The notes beneath the pieces are model-generated. The model was not told where the DNA came from and ran no database searches. It saw only the letters and a program-made list of their open reading frames with translations. Positions 51,895 through 60,611 of a stretch of 64,000 bases of DNA are shown here, piece after piece. How positions within the stretch are numbered: the first letter of the stretch is position 1; each line of letters opens with the position of its first letter. The position numbers were made by a program, and so were the translations under genes. The DNA is from Autumnicola lenta (GTDB lineage Bacteria > Bacteroidota > Bacteroidia > Flavobacteriales > Flavobacteriaceae): contig NZ_JAVRHO010000008.1 in NCBI RefSeq assembly GCF_031846515.1, positions 62,001-126,000 of the forward strand, written 5' to 3'.

Positions 51895-52401
51895 CCCCTC
51901 CTTTGGAGGGGTCGTCGAAGACCGGGATGGAGAAAACAGCTTCAAAAGATATAGTCACCCATATTGGCACCGTTCCCATATACCGAAACTTCACCTATAA
52001 TCTTCCGCGAAACTCAGCTCTTAGCAACAGGTCCAAAGCTCTTAGAAAAGCCGGAAACCTCCCTGAAATTATTTTTTGGAAACAGGTGCATAAAGGAAAG
52101 TTCCACAAAATTGATTTTGACCGGCAACGGGTAATAGGAAATTTTATCGTGGATTTTTATGTAAAGACATTGAGCCTGGTGGTAGAAATAGATGGCTCCA
52201 GCCATATTAATAAAGAGAAATACGATCAGGAAAGAGAAGAGTATTTAAAGAATCTCGGGCTTCGGATTTATAGAATTCCCTCCTCCAGAGTTCGGAACGA
52301 ATTAAAAAATGTAATGCAAGAACTGGAACGTTTTATAGTAGAGCATTTTGGAAAAAAATGAAATACCACCCCGTCCTTCGGACACCCCTCCGCCGGAGGG
52401 G
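51895..52401. mobile_element. candidate element: DUF559 gene between inverted double-hairpin repeats
   Basis: A 36-base repeat at 51895-51930 recurs inverted at 52366-52401 with 27 of 36 positions equal, framing one nuclease gene. Each copy has two hairpins in series: CCCCTCC/GGAGGGG with a 3-base loop, then a small stem with a GAA loop (GTC/GAC on the left, GTCC/GGAC on the right). The loop bases differ (TTT versus GGC) and the small stems differ, but pairing is kept. Three related solo copies are at 61.27-61.73 kb. The arrangement resembles REP/RAYT units, except that the enclosed gene is a PD-(D/E)XK-type nuclease. Confidence 0.5.
51927..52361 (+). CDS. DUF559 (Vsr-like) endonuclease-domain protein
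   Basis: The ATG at 51927 lies within the left repeat (GGGATGG) and gives 144 residues; an ATG 24 codons upstream would have to be translated through the hairpin. The core is DUF559: NRSKALRKAGNLPEIIFWKQ (about residues 32-51), FDRQRVIGNFIVDFYVKTLS, VVEIDGSSH (about 92-100), and IYRIPSSRV. The Asp in IVDFYV and the Glu/Asp in VEID fit the PD-(D/E)XK nuclease site. Such genes are common orphans in Bacteroidetes. The protein has no helicase or methylase partner here. It ends 4 bases before the right repeat. Confidence 0.82.
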   Translation: MEKTASKDIVTHIGTVPIYRNFTYNLPRNSALSNRSKALRKAGNLPEIIFWKQVHKGKFHKIDFDRQRVIGNFIVDFYVKTLSLVVEIDGSSHINKEKYDQEREEYLKNLGLRIYRIPSSRVRNELKNVMQELERFIVEHFGKK

Positions 52402-52425
52402 AATACTTTCACAGAAAAAATTTTA

Positions 52426-53217
52426 CTATAAATCCTTAAACCCCACTTTGTTCAAAATAAGCCCGGATGCGGGAGCAATATAATCCATTTGTAAATCTGG
52501 AGTACCTGTAAGACTTTGTTGTATTTGCTCTACGCTCAGTTCCCCTTTTCCCACCTGGATTAAAGCGCCCATCATTAGGCGCACCTGGTGCCGCAAAAAA
52601 CCTTCTCCATGCACATGAAAAACATACGTTTGCTTCGGAAAAAAACTCGCACTAAAAAGATCATTTTCGGCAATTTCCGCTTTATTGATTTCCCTTTCAA
52701 ATTTGCTGTTTTCAGAAACGCGCACGCAATAATTCCGAAAATTATGAGTGCCTTCAAACAATTTTGCTGCCTTCTGCATCTCTTCAATATTAAGATCAAA
52801 TATGAAATTAGCCATCATTGGCGCACAAAACGGATGATTTTTTTTTCCATAAGAAAATAAGTAAGCGTACTCTTTTACCTTTGGATGCTGAATAATGTTG
52901 AATTTTGCATCTACTTCTTCTACCGCTAAAGCTCTTATATCCTGTGGTAGATTAAGATTAAAAACTGCCAAAAAATCATCCAGATCTTCCAATGGCTCGT
53001 TATCCAGAAAAAGTTCAAAAGCCGACTCCTGTGCAGATACCATCGCATCTGTACGGCTACTGCCAAGAATCTTGAATTTAGCATCTGGCATTGCCCATTG
53101 CAACGTTTTGGTGACCAGTCCTTCAACCGTTTTCACATCGGGTTGTTTTTGCCAGCCATGCAATCTATAGCCTAAAAACTGAATTTTAATAAGATAGTAA
53201 TAGCGTTTTCGCTGCAA
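52426..53217 (-). CDS. truA: tRNA pseudouridine synthase A
   Basis: The enzyme isomerises uridines 38-40 of tRNA. The catalytic Asp is in ILGSSRTDAMVSAQ (SRTD). Other TruA blocks are FLGYRLHGWQKQP near the N terminus, FEGTHNFRNYCVRVS (about residue 155) and GEGFLRHQVRLMMGALIQVG (about 205-224). No ATG fits. A -7-like TACCTTTG on the minus strand (53240 to 53233) makes the TTG at 53217 (MQRKRYYYLIKIQFLGY, 263 residues) the likely start, rather than a TTG nine codons upstream that would overlap the promoter. Confidence 0.9.
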   Translation of the reverse strand: MQRKRYYYLIKIQFLGYRLHGWQKQPDVKTVEGLVTKTLQWAMPDAKFKILGSSRTDAMVSAQESAFELFLDNEPLEDLDDFLAVFNLNLPQDIRALAVEEVDAKFNIIQHPKVKEYAYLFSYGKKNHPFCAPMMANFIFDLNIEEMQKAAKLFEGTHNFRNYCVRVSENSKFEREINKAEIAENDLFSASFFPKQTYVFHVHGEGFLRHQVRLMMGALIQVGKGELSVEQIQQSLTGTPDLQMDYIAPASGLILNKVGFKDL

Positions 53218-53446
53218 AATTGTTGTTTTCAACAAAGGTAACAAACCAATGGAATTTTAGTTCATTTCAGGTTTTCAGGATGAGGTGAAATTTCAGTATA
53301 AAATGAAAAGAACATTCTAAAAATTTAAAGTTAATAATTACAACTTACCAAAATTATTTCTAGTTTAGTACAAATTAATTATCTGAAACTTTCTTGTAAA
53401 GGAATTGCATGATTTAAGCACTTCAGGCAGTTTAAAAACAATTTTC

Positions 53447-53839
53447 ATGAAAAAATTACTCTTTATATTAAGCATTTTTCTTCTGGCTGCCTGCGGTACA
53501 ACCCGTGATCCACAGTTGCGGGAACAGTTAGATAGAGATTTTGGATTTGATCCCAGGCACCCAATACTTGTTGGTAGTGATAATTTAGAATCGGGTCCCG
53601 GTAATCAACAAGATTACCTAAACAATCTTAGCGGACCCAATGGAGAAGTGATCACCTACACAAGGCTAGGCAGTTGCTGTGATTTTAGAACTGAAAACGG
53701 AATTCTTGGCAACGGTATGCTGGATAAATATGAGATAAATTATGAAGGACTTGAAGAGCCTATTATCCTATATTTTAATATGTACGATCCGGCACCTCAA
53801 GACATTCAGGTGCCGGCAGGTTTGATTCTCAAAGAATAA
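53447..53839 (+). CDS. small conserved flavobacterial lipoprotein
   Basis: The ATG at 53447 gives 130 residues with a lipoprotein signal (MKKLLFILSIFLLAACG). The mature part has the blocks QQDYLNNLSGPNGEVITYTR, LGSCCDFRTENGILGNGMLD (a vicinal Cys pair), and KYEINYEGLEEPIILYFNMY, ending in VPAGLIL. Relatives in flavobacteria are often mislabelled as KDO-8-phosphate synthase, which the sequence does not support. It is probably an outer-membrane lipoprotein of unknown role. It is separated from truA by a divergent promoter region. Confidence 0.72.
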   Translation: MKKLLFILSIFLLAACGTTRDPQLREQLDRDFGFDPRHPILVGSDNLESGPGNQQDYLNNLSGPNGEVITYTRLGSCCDFRTENGILGNGMLDKYEINYEGLEEPIILYFNMYDPAPQDIQVPAGLILKE

Positions 53840-54011
53840 TTTTTTCAGAAATCTTATTTTGTTTCTTTCTGAATCTAACGGGTTCAAATTTCACTTTTTA
53901 CATTCTAAAATCAGGCTCGAAATTTGGCAATTATTGAGATTACATTCTTTAGTCACCAAAAATGTACTTCATCAAAATAGGATTCGTGAAGCACAACTTC
54001 AAGAATAATCT

Positions 54012-54482
54012 ATGAAAGCTCTTCTTACTTTTTGCCTCGCACTCATAATTTTTTCCTTCGGAAATATTGACAGCAGCAAAGCTCATGAAGATCAACAAGT
54101 TTCTTTTGACTGGATGCTGGGCAGCTGGAAACGCACCAACAATACAGACAATAGCAGCACCTTCGAAAACTGGATAAAAAAATCTTCTGAAGAATATTCC
54201 GGTGTTGGCTATACCTTAAATAATAGAGACACGATTTTTAAGGAAGACCTGAGATTTTTTTACAAAGCGGGGAATTGGAATCTTGAAGTAACCGGAGAAA
54301 ATGAAAAACCTGTCATTTTTCCAGTTAGCACTTATGCTTCAAATAAATTCATTGCAGAAAATGAAGAAAATGAATTTCCGAAGAAAATCACATATCAATT
54401 GCAAAACGATCAACTGTTAGCTACAATAACAGATGGAGAAACGGAAATTCCATTTATCTTTTCCAAAACAACCAGAAAGTAA
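54012..54482 (+). CDS. DUF6265-like secreted protein
   Basis: This 156-residue protein has a signal peptide (MKALLTFCLALIIFSFG) and a lipocalin-like DUF6265 core starting FDWMLGSWKRTNNTDNSSTF (about residues 32-51). The WMLGxW opening, then ENWIKKSSEEYSGVGYTLNN and C-terminal FPKKITYQLQNDQLLATITD, are typical. Function is unknown; the fold suggests binding of a small hydrophobic ligand. It precedes the MuiA-like gene by 57 bases and may be co-transcribed with it. Confidence 0.75.
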   Translation: MKALLTFCLALIIFSFGNIDSSKAHEDQQVSFDWMLGSWKRTNNTDNSSTFENWIKKSSEEYSGVGYTLNNRDTIFKEDLRFFYKAGNWNLEVTGENEKPVIFPVSTYASNKFIAENEENEFPKKITYQLQNDQLLATITDGETEIPFIFSKTTRK

Positions 54483-54539
54483 TCATATAAAAACAGCTAA
54501 AATTTTTCACATCACAAACACATCATCAATCAAACAAAA

Positions 54540-56411
54540 ATGAAAAAAATCCTCTTATTGCTTGTGCTGATTGGCTCTTCAGCATTTGCTCAAAATTTTA
54601 AAGAAATTCCTTTATCTACTTCCATTAAGAACGTCACCGTTTTTCTTCAGGGAGCGCAAATTAGCCGTGAAGGAGAAGTGCAAATACCCGCAGGAAATTC
54701 TTTGCTTGTCTTAGATGGCCTATCGCCACACATCAATGACAAAAGTTTACAGGTTAGTGCAGATGGTAATTTCACCATTCTTTCTGTAAACCATAAACAA
54801 AACTTCCTTAATGAGCGCCAGAAGAATGGTAGAATTGACAGCATCCAAAGCCTGATAAGTAACCTGGAACTCCAAATTTCAGAAAATAAAGCGCGCCTGG
54901 AAATCCTTCAGGAAAAACAGAGTCTGCTCGATAAAAATAAAAACCTTGGCGGAACAAATTCCGGGGCATCGCTTTCCCAATTAAGAGAAGCCATTAATTT
55001 TTATGATGAACAACTTTCGGCTATAAAGAATGAAGAAATAGAGACAAGAATTGAAATTGAGGAACTTACCAAAAGAAAATCACGTTTAGAGCAACAAATT
55101 GCTGATGTGAGCAGAGAAGAGAATTTACCTTCAGGACAAATAGAAATAAGAATAGAAGCAGATAATGCCACCCGCGGAGAGTTTACAATTAATTATCTGG
55201 TAGCAAACGCGGGATGGTTTCCTAATTATGACATACGGGTAGAAGACATTGACAATCCGCTACAGCTTCAATACAAAGCAGATGTTTATCAAAATACCGG
55301 TGTGGACTGGGATAATGTAAAACTGAAATTTTCCAATGGCAATCCCAACGAGAGCGGCGTGGCTCCGGAACTTTCCACATGGTATCTCAATTACGCCAGA
55401 AATACCATTTTTCGTCCCACATTTAATGGAGCAGTAGATCGCTCTGTCCGTACTGTCACGGGAGTAGTGCTTGATGAAGATAATCTGTCACTTCCCGGTG
55501 CAAATATAATGGTGGAAGGTAGCACGGTTGGCACCCAGACAGATTTTGATGGGAATTATCAACTAACATTACCAAATAATGCTGAAAGGCTCATTTTTTC
55601 TTTCGTGGGAATGAAAACACAGGAAGTTCCTATAACAAGTTCCCGAATAGATGTAAAGTTAGAAGCAGACTCACAAGCGCTGGAAGAAGTTGTGGTAACA
55701 GGTTATGGAGGAAAATTGCAGGGCAGTGTGGCAGGAATAAGAATTAGAGGAGCCTCTTCCCTACCACAATCTAAAAAAATCACCACCACCGCAGTAGAGA
55801 ATCAGACCACTGTAGAGTTTGAAGTAGAAAAACCTTATTCCATTAAATCCAACGGAGAGAAACTCGCCATTGAATTAAATGAATATGATATTGAAACCGC
55901 TTATGAATATTATGCGGTTCCAAAACTGGATAAAGATGCTTTTCTAATTGCCAATATTACCGACTGGGATCAATATAACCTGTTGGAAGGAGAAGCAAAT
56001 TTATTCTTTGAAGATGCTTTTGTTGGTCGAACGGTTCTGGACGCAAAATCCCTTAGCGATACCTTGGACATTTCCCTTGGGCGGGATCGCAATATTGTGA
56101 TTGGAAGAACAAAAGTAGATCAATTCTCTAAGCAAAGATTTTTAGGCAGTAACAAAGTTGATAGTCGGGAATTCAGAATTCTTGTGAAAAATAAGAAATC
56201 CCAGCCGATCCAGATTACTCTTTTTGATCAGATTCCGGTTTCGGCAATTGGTGAGATTGAAGTGGAGGCAACAGAACTTTCGGGAGGAAAACTGGATGAA
56301 AAAACCGGTGAGGTAAAATGGCAATTATCGCTGGCCCCACAACAACAAAGGGAACTCATCCTTGGCTACGAAGTGAAATATCCTCGTCGGGAAAAGGTGA
56401 TACTGGAATAA
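54540..56411 (+). CDS. MuiA-type DUF4140/DUF4139 protein with an inserted SusC-like module
   Basis: This 623-residue exported protein has a signal peptide (ILLLLVLIGSSAFAQ), a DUF4140 domain at about residues 20-125, a coiled-coil (about 95-195) and a split DUF4139 domain. The first part of DUF4139 is near 200-300 (FTINYLVANAGWFPNYDIRV) and the second from about 415 to the end. Between them, at about 305-405, is a carboxypeptidase-regulatory/TonB-dependent-receptor-like module (TVTGVVLDEDNLSLPGANIM to LEEVVVTGYGG). The module also recalls the N-terminal part of SusC. The family is linked to envelope functions and mucoidy only by name. Confidence 0.88.
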   Translation: MKKILLLLVLIGSSAFAQNFKEIPLSTSIKNVTVFLQGAQISREGEVQIPAGNSLLVLDGLSPHINDKSLQVSADGNFTILSVNHKQNFLNERQKNGRIDSIQSLISNLELQISENKARLEILQEKQSLLDKNKNLGGTNSGASLSQLREAINFYDEQLSAIKNEEIETRIEIEELTKRKSRLEQQIADVSREENLPSGQIEIRIEADNATRGEFTINYLVANAGWFPNYDIRVEDIDNPLQLQYKADVYQNTGVDWDNVKLKFSNGNPNESGVAPELSTWYLNYARNTIFRPTFNGAVDRSVRTVTGVVLDEDNLSLPGANIMVEGSTVGTQTDFDGNYQLTLPNNAERLIFSFVGMKTQEVPITSSRIDVKLEADSQALEEVVVTGYGGKLQGSVAGIRIRGASSLPQSKKITTTAVENQTTVEFEVEKPYSIKSNGEKLAIELNEYDIETAYEYYAVPKLDKDAFLIANITDWDQYNLLEGEANLFFEDAFVGRTVLDAKSLSDTLDISLGRDRNIVIGRTKVDQFSKQRFLGSNKVDSREFRILVKNKKSQPIQITLFDQIPVSAIGEIEVEATELSGGKLDEKTGEVKWQLSLAPQQQRELILGYEVKYPRREKVILE

Positions 56412-56419
56412 GGATTTCT

Positions 56420-57238
56420 ATGGATAAAAAGAGTCTTCAGCAGGTTTTGGGTTTTCTATCTACCCCTCCCCTCTGGAAGCACACCCTTTTTGGATTATCT
56501 CAGTTTGATTTTCCTAAGGACATTTTAATAACCGATCCTGCTGCTATTCCCGATTTTCCATATTCTATTCTGGGAAAAAGGATGGAGAGTGCTTTTGAAG
56601 CACTCATAAATATTTCTGCTGATTATGAGGTGATTGCCTCAAATATTCAAATTCATACTAACAAAATTACTGTTGGGGAGCTGGATTTTCTTCTGAAGAG
56701 CATTTCCCGCAATCAAGAATATCATGTAGAACTGGTCTATAAATTCTACGTCTACGATCCTTCCATTAAAAAAGAACTGGAACGATGGATTGGCCCAAAC
56801 AGAAAAGATTCGCTCCTTCAGAAGGTAAAAAAACTAAAGGAAAAGCAATTTCCTCTACTATATAAGCACGAAACTATAGATTATCTCTCTGCTTTTCAGG
56901 TCAATCCGAAGAAATTGAAGCAGGAAGTTTGTTTTAAGGCAAATTTATTCCTTCCGAAGCATCTAAAGCAGCTCGAAACCGGAGAAATCAACACCGAATG
57001 TATTGCAGGATATTGGATACATTCAGAAAACTTTTGCGGTGAGGAATATGAGAAATATTCGTTCTATTCTCCTAAAAAGCAACAATGGCCTGTCCATCCA
57101 CAGTATGCCGAAAACTGGCATTCTTATGAGGTCATTAAAAAACAAGTAGACTACTTTATAGGATGTAAAAGATCACCTCTGCTCTGGATGAAAAAAAATG
57201 AATCAGAATTTGAACTTTTTTTTGTGGTTTGGTGGTAA
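56420..57238 (+). CDS. DUF1853 protein
   Basis: The ATG at 56420 (MDKKSLQQVLGFLSTPPLWK) gives 272 residues and avoids overlap with the upstream gene; an open frame extends 34 codons further upstream but only in the shadow of that gene. The DUF1853 pattern is seen as LGKRMESAFEALINISADYE, GELDFLLKSISRNQEYHVEL and WIGPNRKDSLLQKVKKLKEK, and ends with RSPLLWMKKNESEFELFFVV. It may be a nuclease- or kinase-like protein; no activity is known. It starts 8 bases after the MuiA-like gene. Confidence 0.82.
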   Translation: MDKKSLQQVLGFLSTPPLWKHTLFGLSQFDFPKDILITDPAAIPDFPYSILGKRMESAFEALINISADYEVIASNIQIHTNKITVGELDFLLKSISRNQEYHVELVYKFYVYDPSIKKELERWIGPNRKDSLLQKVKKLKEKQFPLLYKHETIDYLSAFQVNPKKLKQEVCFKANLFLPKHLKQLETGEINTECIAGYWIHSENFCGEEYEKYSFYSPKKQQWPVHPQYAENWHSYEVIKKQVDYFIGCKRSPLLWMKKNESEFELFFVVWW

Positions 57239-57675
57239 AGAGTGCCTGGAAAAGCGGTAAAACCGCAGTACTAAAGGGAATGGTATAAAATTCCTCCTGA
57301 AGTAAAAAATGAGGTCCTTCAAAATGGCAATTACTGGCTTCTTATGCTGTTGACAACAAAAAACTTTCACCACACCAGCCGGGCTGGAATGCGAGCGTTC
57401 AAAATTGGCAATTATCGACCTATAGCAATTGCAGGTAATATCTTTTATAACAACATAGTTGTTGAGAACAGCCAAAACTCTTTTATACTGTTCGCTCTTC
57501 CCCGATTTATTTTCAAAACATAAACATTAATTAAGAAAGATTTAGCAGATACAGCGCCTGTGAGCCTTTGAATTGGCTACAATTCGGCTTATCTTGAGAA
57601 TAAGAGAAACTAAACGAAGAACAGGGAATGAAAATAATTTTTCACTCCCTTTTTTAACCCAAAAAATACAACAAT
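57239..57675. other. intergenic stretch with dispersed repeat pieces
   Basis: About 440 bases with no gene. AAAATGGCAATTACTGG (57321-57337) and AAAATTGGCAATTATCGACC (57401-57420) belong to the dispersed family GCCGATAATTGCCATTTT (reverse orientation). A GAGAATAAGAGAAACT stretch and AT-rich DNA precede the next gene. No strong terminator is seen for the upstream gene. Confidence 0.45.
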
Positions 57676-58830
57676 ATGGCATTGATAAGTCAGGAAGAAT
57701 TCAAAAAAATAACAGACTTTAAGCAGGATATCTGTGTTTCCATCTTTATTCCTACTCAAAGAGGAGGAAAAGAAGTATTGGAGCAAAAAAATAAGAAACA
57801 TCTTAAATCTACCTGGGACCAGGTAAAAAGAGAATTGGAAGCTAAAAAAGTTTCCGAAGAAGAAATCGAAAAAATCGGAGAACCAATAACAGAATTATTG
57901 AATAATGCTGAATTCTGGAGACATCAGTCCGACGGACTTGCGATATTTTCTTCCGAAGGATTTTTTGAAAAGTATACGGTTCCCGTAAACTTTGAAGCCC
58001 ATCATTATATTTCCAATGACTTTTATGTAAAACCACTGGTACCACTTACTACAGATGATGGAAGATTTTACTTACTCGCTGTACAGCAGGATAAAGTGGA
58101 ATTTTATGAAACTACAAAAAATACGATTGGAGAAATTTACATAGAAGATTTAACTCCTTCAAAACTTGAAGACCGCGTAGGTTACGATTTTGAGGAAAAA
58201 AACCGAAAGACAAAAACACAAAACAGTTCAATGGGAACTGCGACCAGTCACGGTTACGATGCGGCTAACAGGGACGACAAAAATGAAATTCTGCGATTTT
58301 TTAATGCGATAGATAAAGGTCTGCACGAAATTCTGCGGGATGAAAATGTGCCTTTGGTAGTAGCTTGCCAGGATTATCTTTTCCCTATTTACAAAGAAGC
58401 GAATTCCTATAAAAATTTGTTTGATCAGGTAGTTCCAGGAAACCCCTCTGATACCGATATGTTTGGTCTGCATGAAAAAGCATTAAATGTGATGGAACCT
58501 CACCTTGAAAAGAAGAAACGTACTAAACTGGAAAGCTTTGGGGAATTGACGCCCGATAAAACATCTTCCAGTATTTCTGATATTATTCCTGCAGCTTTTG
58601 AAGGAAAAGTAGATACGTTGTTCTTAGAAAACCGTTCCGAAATCTGGGGTACTTATGATGAACAAAACCGCAAAGTAGAAGTTAATGAAGAGCAATCTTC
58701 AAATAACACTTCATTAATGAACATGGCAGCAGCAAAAGTCATAGAAACAGGAGGATCTGTATTCTTAATTGAAGGTGCCTTTATGCCAGGTAAAGAGGCT
58801 AAGGTAAACGCGATCTTTAGATACAGCTAA
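57676..58830 (+). CDS. baeRF-family protein (bacterial archaeo-eukaryotic release-factor-like)
   Basis: This 384-residue protein looks like the baeRF group: SIFIPTQRGGKEVLEQKNKK in an N-terminal domain, RFYLLAVQQDKVEFYETTKN at about residues 130-149, a middle domain (ILRFFNAIDKGLHEILRDEN with LVVACQDYLFPIYKEA) and a C-terminal domain ending GGSVFLIEGAFMPGKEAKVN. These proteins share the fold of eRF1 domains and are thought to act on ribosomes or in stress, without direct evidence in most clades. A strong terminator follows. Confidence 0.8.
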   Translation: MALISQEEFKKITDFKQDICVSIFIPTQRGGKEVLEQKNKKHLKSTWDQVKRELEAKKVSEEEIEKIGEPITELLNNAEFWRHQSDGLAIFSSEGFFEKYTVPVNFEAHHYISNDFYVKPLVPLTTDDGRFYLLAVQQDKVEFYETTKNTIGEIYIEDLTPSKLEDRVGYDFEEKNRKTKTQNSSMGTATSHGYDAANRDDKNEILRFFNAIDKGLHEILRDENVPLVVACQDYLFPIYKEANSYKNLFDQVVPGNPSDTDMFGLHEKALNVMEPHLEKKKRTKLESFGELTPDKTSSSISDIIPAAFEGKVDTLFLENRSEIWGTYDEQNRKVEVNEEQSSNNTSLMNMAAAKVIETGGSVFLIEGAFMPGKEAKVNAIFRYS

Positions 58831-58856
58831 GATTATCCTCTTACACGCATCAACAG

Positions 58857-58878
58857 GGCGGCAACTGCCGCCTTTTTT
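58857..58878 (+). terminator. rho-independent terminator after the baeRF gene
   Basis: A perfect 7-bp GGCGGCA/TGCCGCC stem with a two-base loop is followed by six T. It starts 27 bases past the stop of the baeRF gene. Confidence 0.9.
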
Positions 58879-58924
58879 AGTCAAATACACTATCTTTATA
58901 GTTTAAGAAATCATAAACTCATAT

Positions 58925-59659
58925 ATGGAAATAAACCTTGCAGTATTAATTGATGGGGATAACATCCCTTCTGCATATGTTAAGGAAATGATGGAAGAGA
59001 TTGCAAAATACGGTAATCCAACCATTAAAAGAATCTATGGCGACTGGACGAAGCCTCACCTGGCAAAATGGAAAGCAGTTCTGCTGGAAAATGCGATTAA
59101 CCCTATGCAGCAATACGGCTATACCCAGGGAAAAAATGCGACAGATTCCGCAATGATCATAGATGCCATGGATATTTTATATTCCAACAAAGTCGATGGC
59201 TTTTGCATCGTTTCCAGTGATAGCGATTTTACACGTCTGGCTACAAGATTGCGGGAAGCAGGGAAAAAGGTGATTGGGATTGGTGAGAAAAAGACTCCTG
59301 AGCCATTTATCGTTGCCTGCGACCGATTTATATATATTGAAATCCTTAAAAATAAGGACAAAGATTCGAGCTTGGGAACCAGCAAAGAAAAGACCGAAAA
59401 GAAAAACAATGTAGATAAAATTAATCCGAAATTAATACGTCTACTTGCCAACACAATTTCTGATGTAGCCGATGAAGACGGCTGGGCATTTTTAGGAGAT
59501 GTTGGAAGCCTTCTTCAAAAGAAACAGCCAAATTTCGATTCCAGAAACTACGGATATCAGAAATTAACTCCTATGATAAATGCTATAGACAAATTTGAAA
59601 TTGAATCCCGGGAGAATCACAATTCCAGGTTCAAACTTATTTACGTTAGGAACAAATAA
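58925..59659 (+). CDS. NYN-domain ribonuclease-like protein with C-terminal OST-HTH/LOTUS domain
   Basis: This 244-residue protein has the NYN (PIN-like, DUF88) nuclease fold with the four acidic motifs visible: LIDGDNIPSAY (residues 8-18), DSAMIIDAMDILYSNKVDGF (about 76-95) and SSDSDFTRLATRLREAGKKV (about 98-117). A charged linker (KEKTEKKNNVDKINPK) leads to a C-terminal OST-HTH/LOTUS domain (DEDGWAFLGDVGSLLQKKQP, about 186-205). NYN-LOTUS proteins are predicted RNA-cleaving, RNA-binding enzymes. The bacterial target is unknown. Confidence 0.88.
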   Translation: MEINLAVLIDGDNIPSAYVKEMMEEIAKYGNPTIKRIYGDWTKPHLAKWKAVLLENAINPMQQYGYTQGKNATDSAMIIDAMDILYSNKVDGFCIVSSDSDFTRLATRLREAGKKVIGIGEKKTPEPFIVACDRFIYIEILKNKDKDSSLGTSKEKTEKKNNVDKINPKLIRLLANTISDVADEDGWAFLGDVGSLLQKKQPNFDSRNYGYQKLTPMINAIDKFEIESRENHNSRFKLIYVRNK

Positions 59660-59670
59660 AAAAATTGAAA

Positions 59671-60525
59671 ATGCGAAGCATAAAACAAATACATAAAGCA
59701 GAATATCGACCCATTGCAGATCTCACTACCTATTCTCCCATGCCCACGGGGAGTATCCAAATGATCGATCCCTTTCTCTTTCTCAATCATCACGGGCCGC
59801 AAAAATATCCACCAAATAATAACGGTTTGCCGTTTGGCCCGCACCCACATCGTGGCATGGAAACGGTGACTTTTATTCTTGATGGTGACATTGCACATAA
59901 AGATTCCGGGGGACACAAGAGCGTTATCGAGAGTGGAGGCGTACAATGGATGACCGCCGGCAGCGGACTTCTACATGCTGAAGTTTCTTCAGAAAAATTT
60001 AAAAAAGAAGGAGGTGATCTTGAAATCTTACAATTATGGGTAAACCTTCCCGCAAAATATAAAATCACAGAACCGAAATATCTGGGCTTTCAAAAAGATC
60101 AGATCCCTACAATATCTCTGGACGAGGGGAAAGTCACGGGCCAGGTTGTTTCCGGTACATTAGAAGGAACAGCCGGGGCTTTCAATACTTTTACCGATGT
60201 TAATCTGGCTACTTTAAATTTTGAAGAAAACGCTCAATTAACACTGAATATTCCTGAAGATCATAATATCTTTTTCTATGTTATTAAAGGAGAATTCGAA
60301 GCAAATGGTGAGCAGGTAAAAGCCCTACACTTAGCCGAATTCAACAATGATGGGGAAAAGCTAAAGATCGAATCCAAAGCTGAAAGTGTATTACTTTTTG
60401 GACATGCTAAACCCTTTGATGAGCCTGTAGTGGCAAGAGGTCCGTTTGTTATGAATACAATGGATGAAATCGACGAAGCTTATGCCGATTTCCAGACTGG
60501 GAAAATGGGTGCCTGGAAAGAATAA
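59671..60525 (+). CDS. pirin-family protein
   Basis: The ATG at 59671 gives 284 residues; a TTG two codons upstream is possible. The bicupin has the metal-binding motif FGPHPHRGMETVTFILDGDI (about residues 48-67) and GGVQWMTAGSGLLHAEVSSE (about 90-109), as in pirins and YhhW-type quercetin dioxygenases. It binds iron or another metal. Its physiological role is unclear. It follows the NYN gene after 11 bases and may be on the same transcript. Confidence 0.92.
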   Translation: MRSIKQIHKAEYRPIADLTTYSPMPTGSIQMIDPFLFLNHHGPQKYPPNNNGLPFGPHPHRGMETVTFILDGDIAHKDSGGHKSVIESGGVQWMTAGSGLLHAEVSSEKFKKEGGDLEILQLWVNLPAKYKITEPKYLGFQKDQIPTISLDEGKVTGQVVSGTLEGTAGAFNTFTDVNLATLNFEENAQLTLNIPEDHNIFFYVIKGEFEANGEQVKALHLAEFNNDGEKLKIESKAESVLLFGHAKPFDEPVVARGPFVMNTMDEIDEAYADFQTGKMGAWKE

Positions 60526-60611
60526 ACGAAACCCATGTTATTATCCTCTTAAATAAAGTTGTGTTTGAATAGTTATACTTAATTTGAAGAAAATCAAAAT
60601 AATAGAAGATT

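Noticed and set aside
53447..53839. KDO-8-phosphate synthase (a label often given to relatives)
   Set aside because: The protein is a 130-residue lipoprotein without the aldolase barrel; the label is a propagated error.
56330..56350. Copy of the dispersed GGCAATTATCG repeat
   Set aside because: It lies in the conserved C-terminal coding part of the MuiA-like gene and is explained by the protein sequence.
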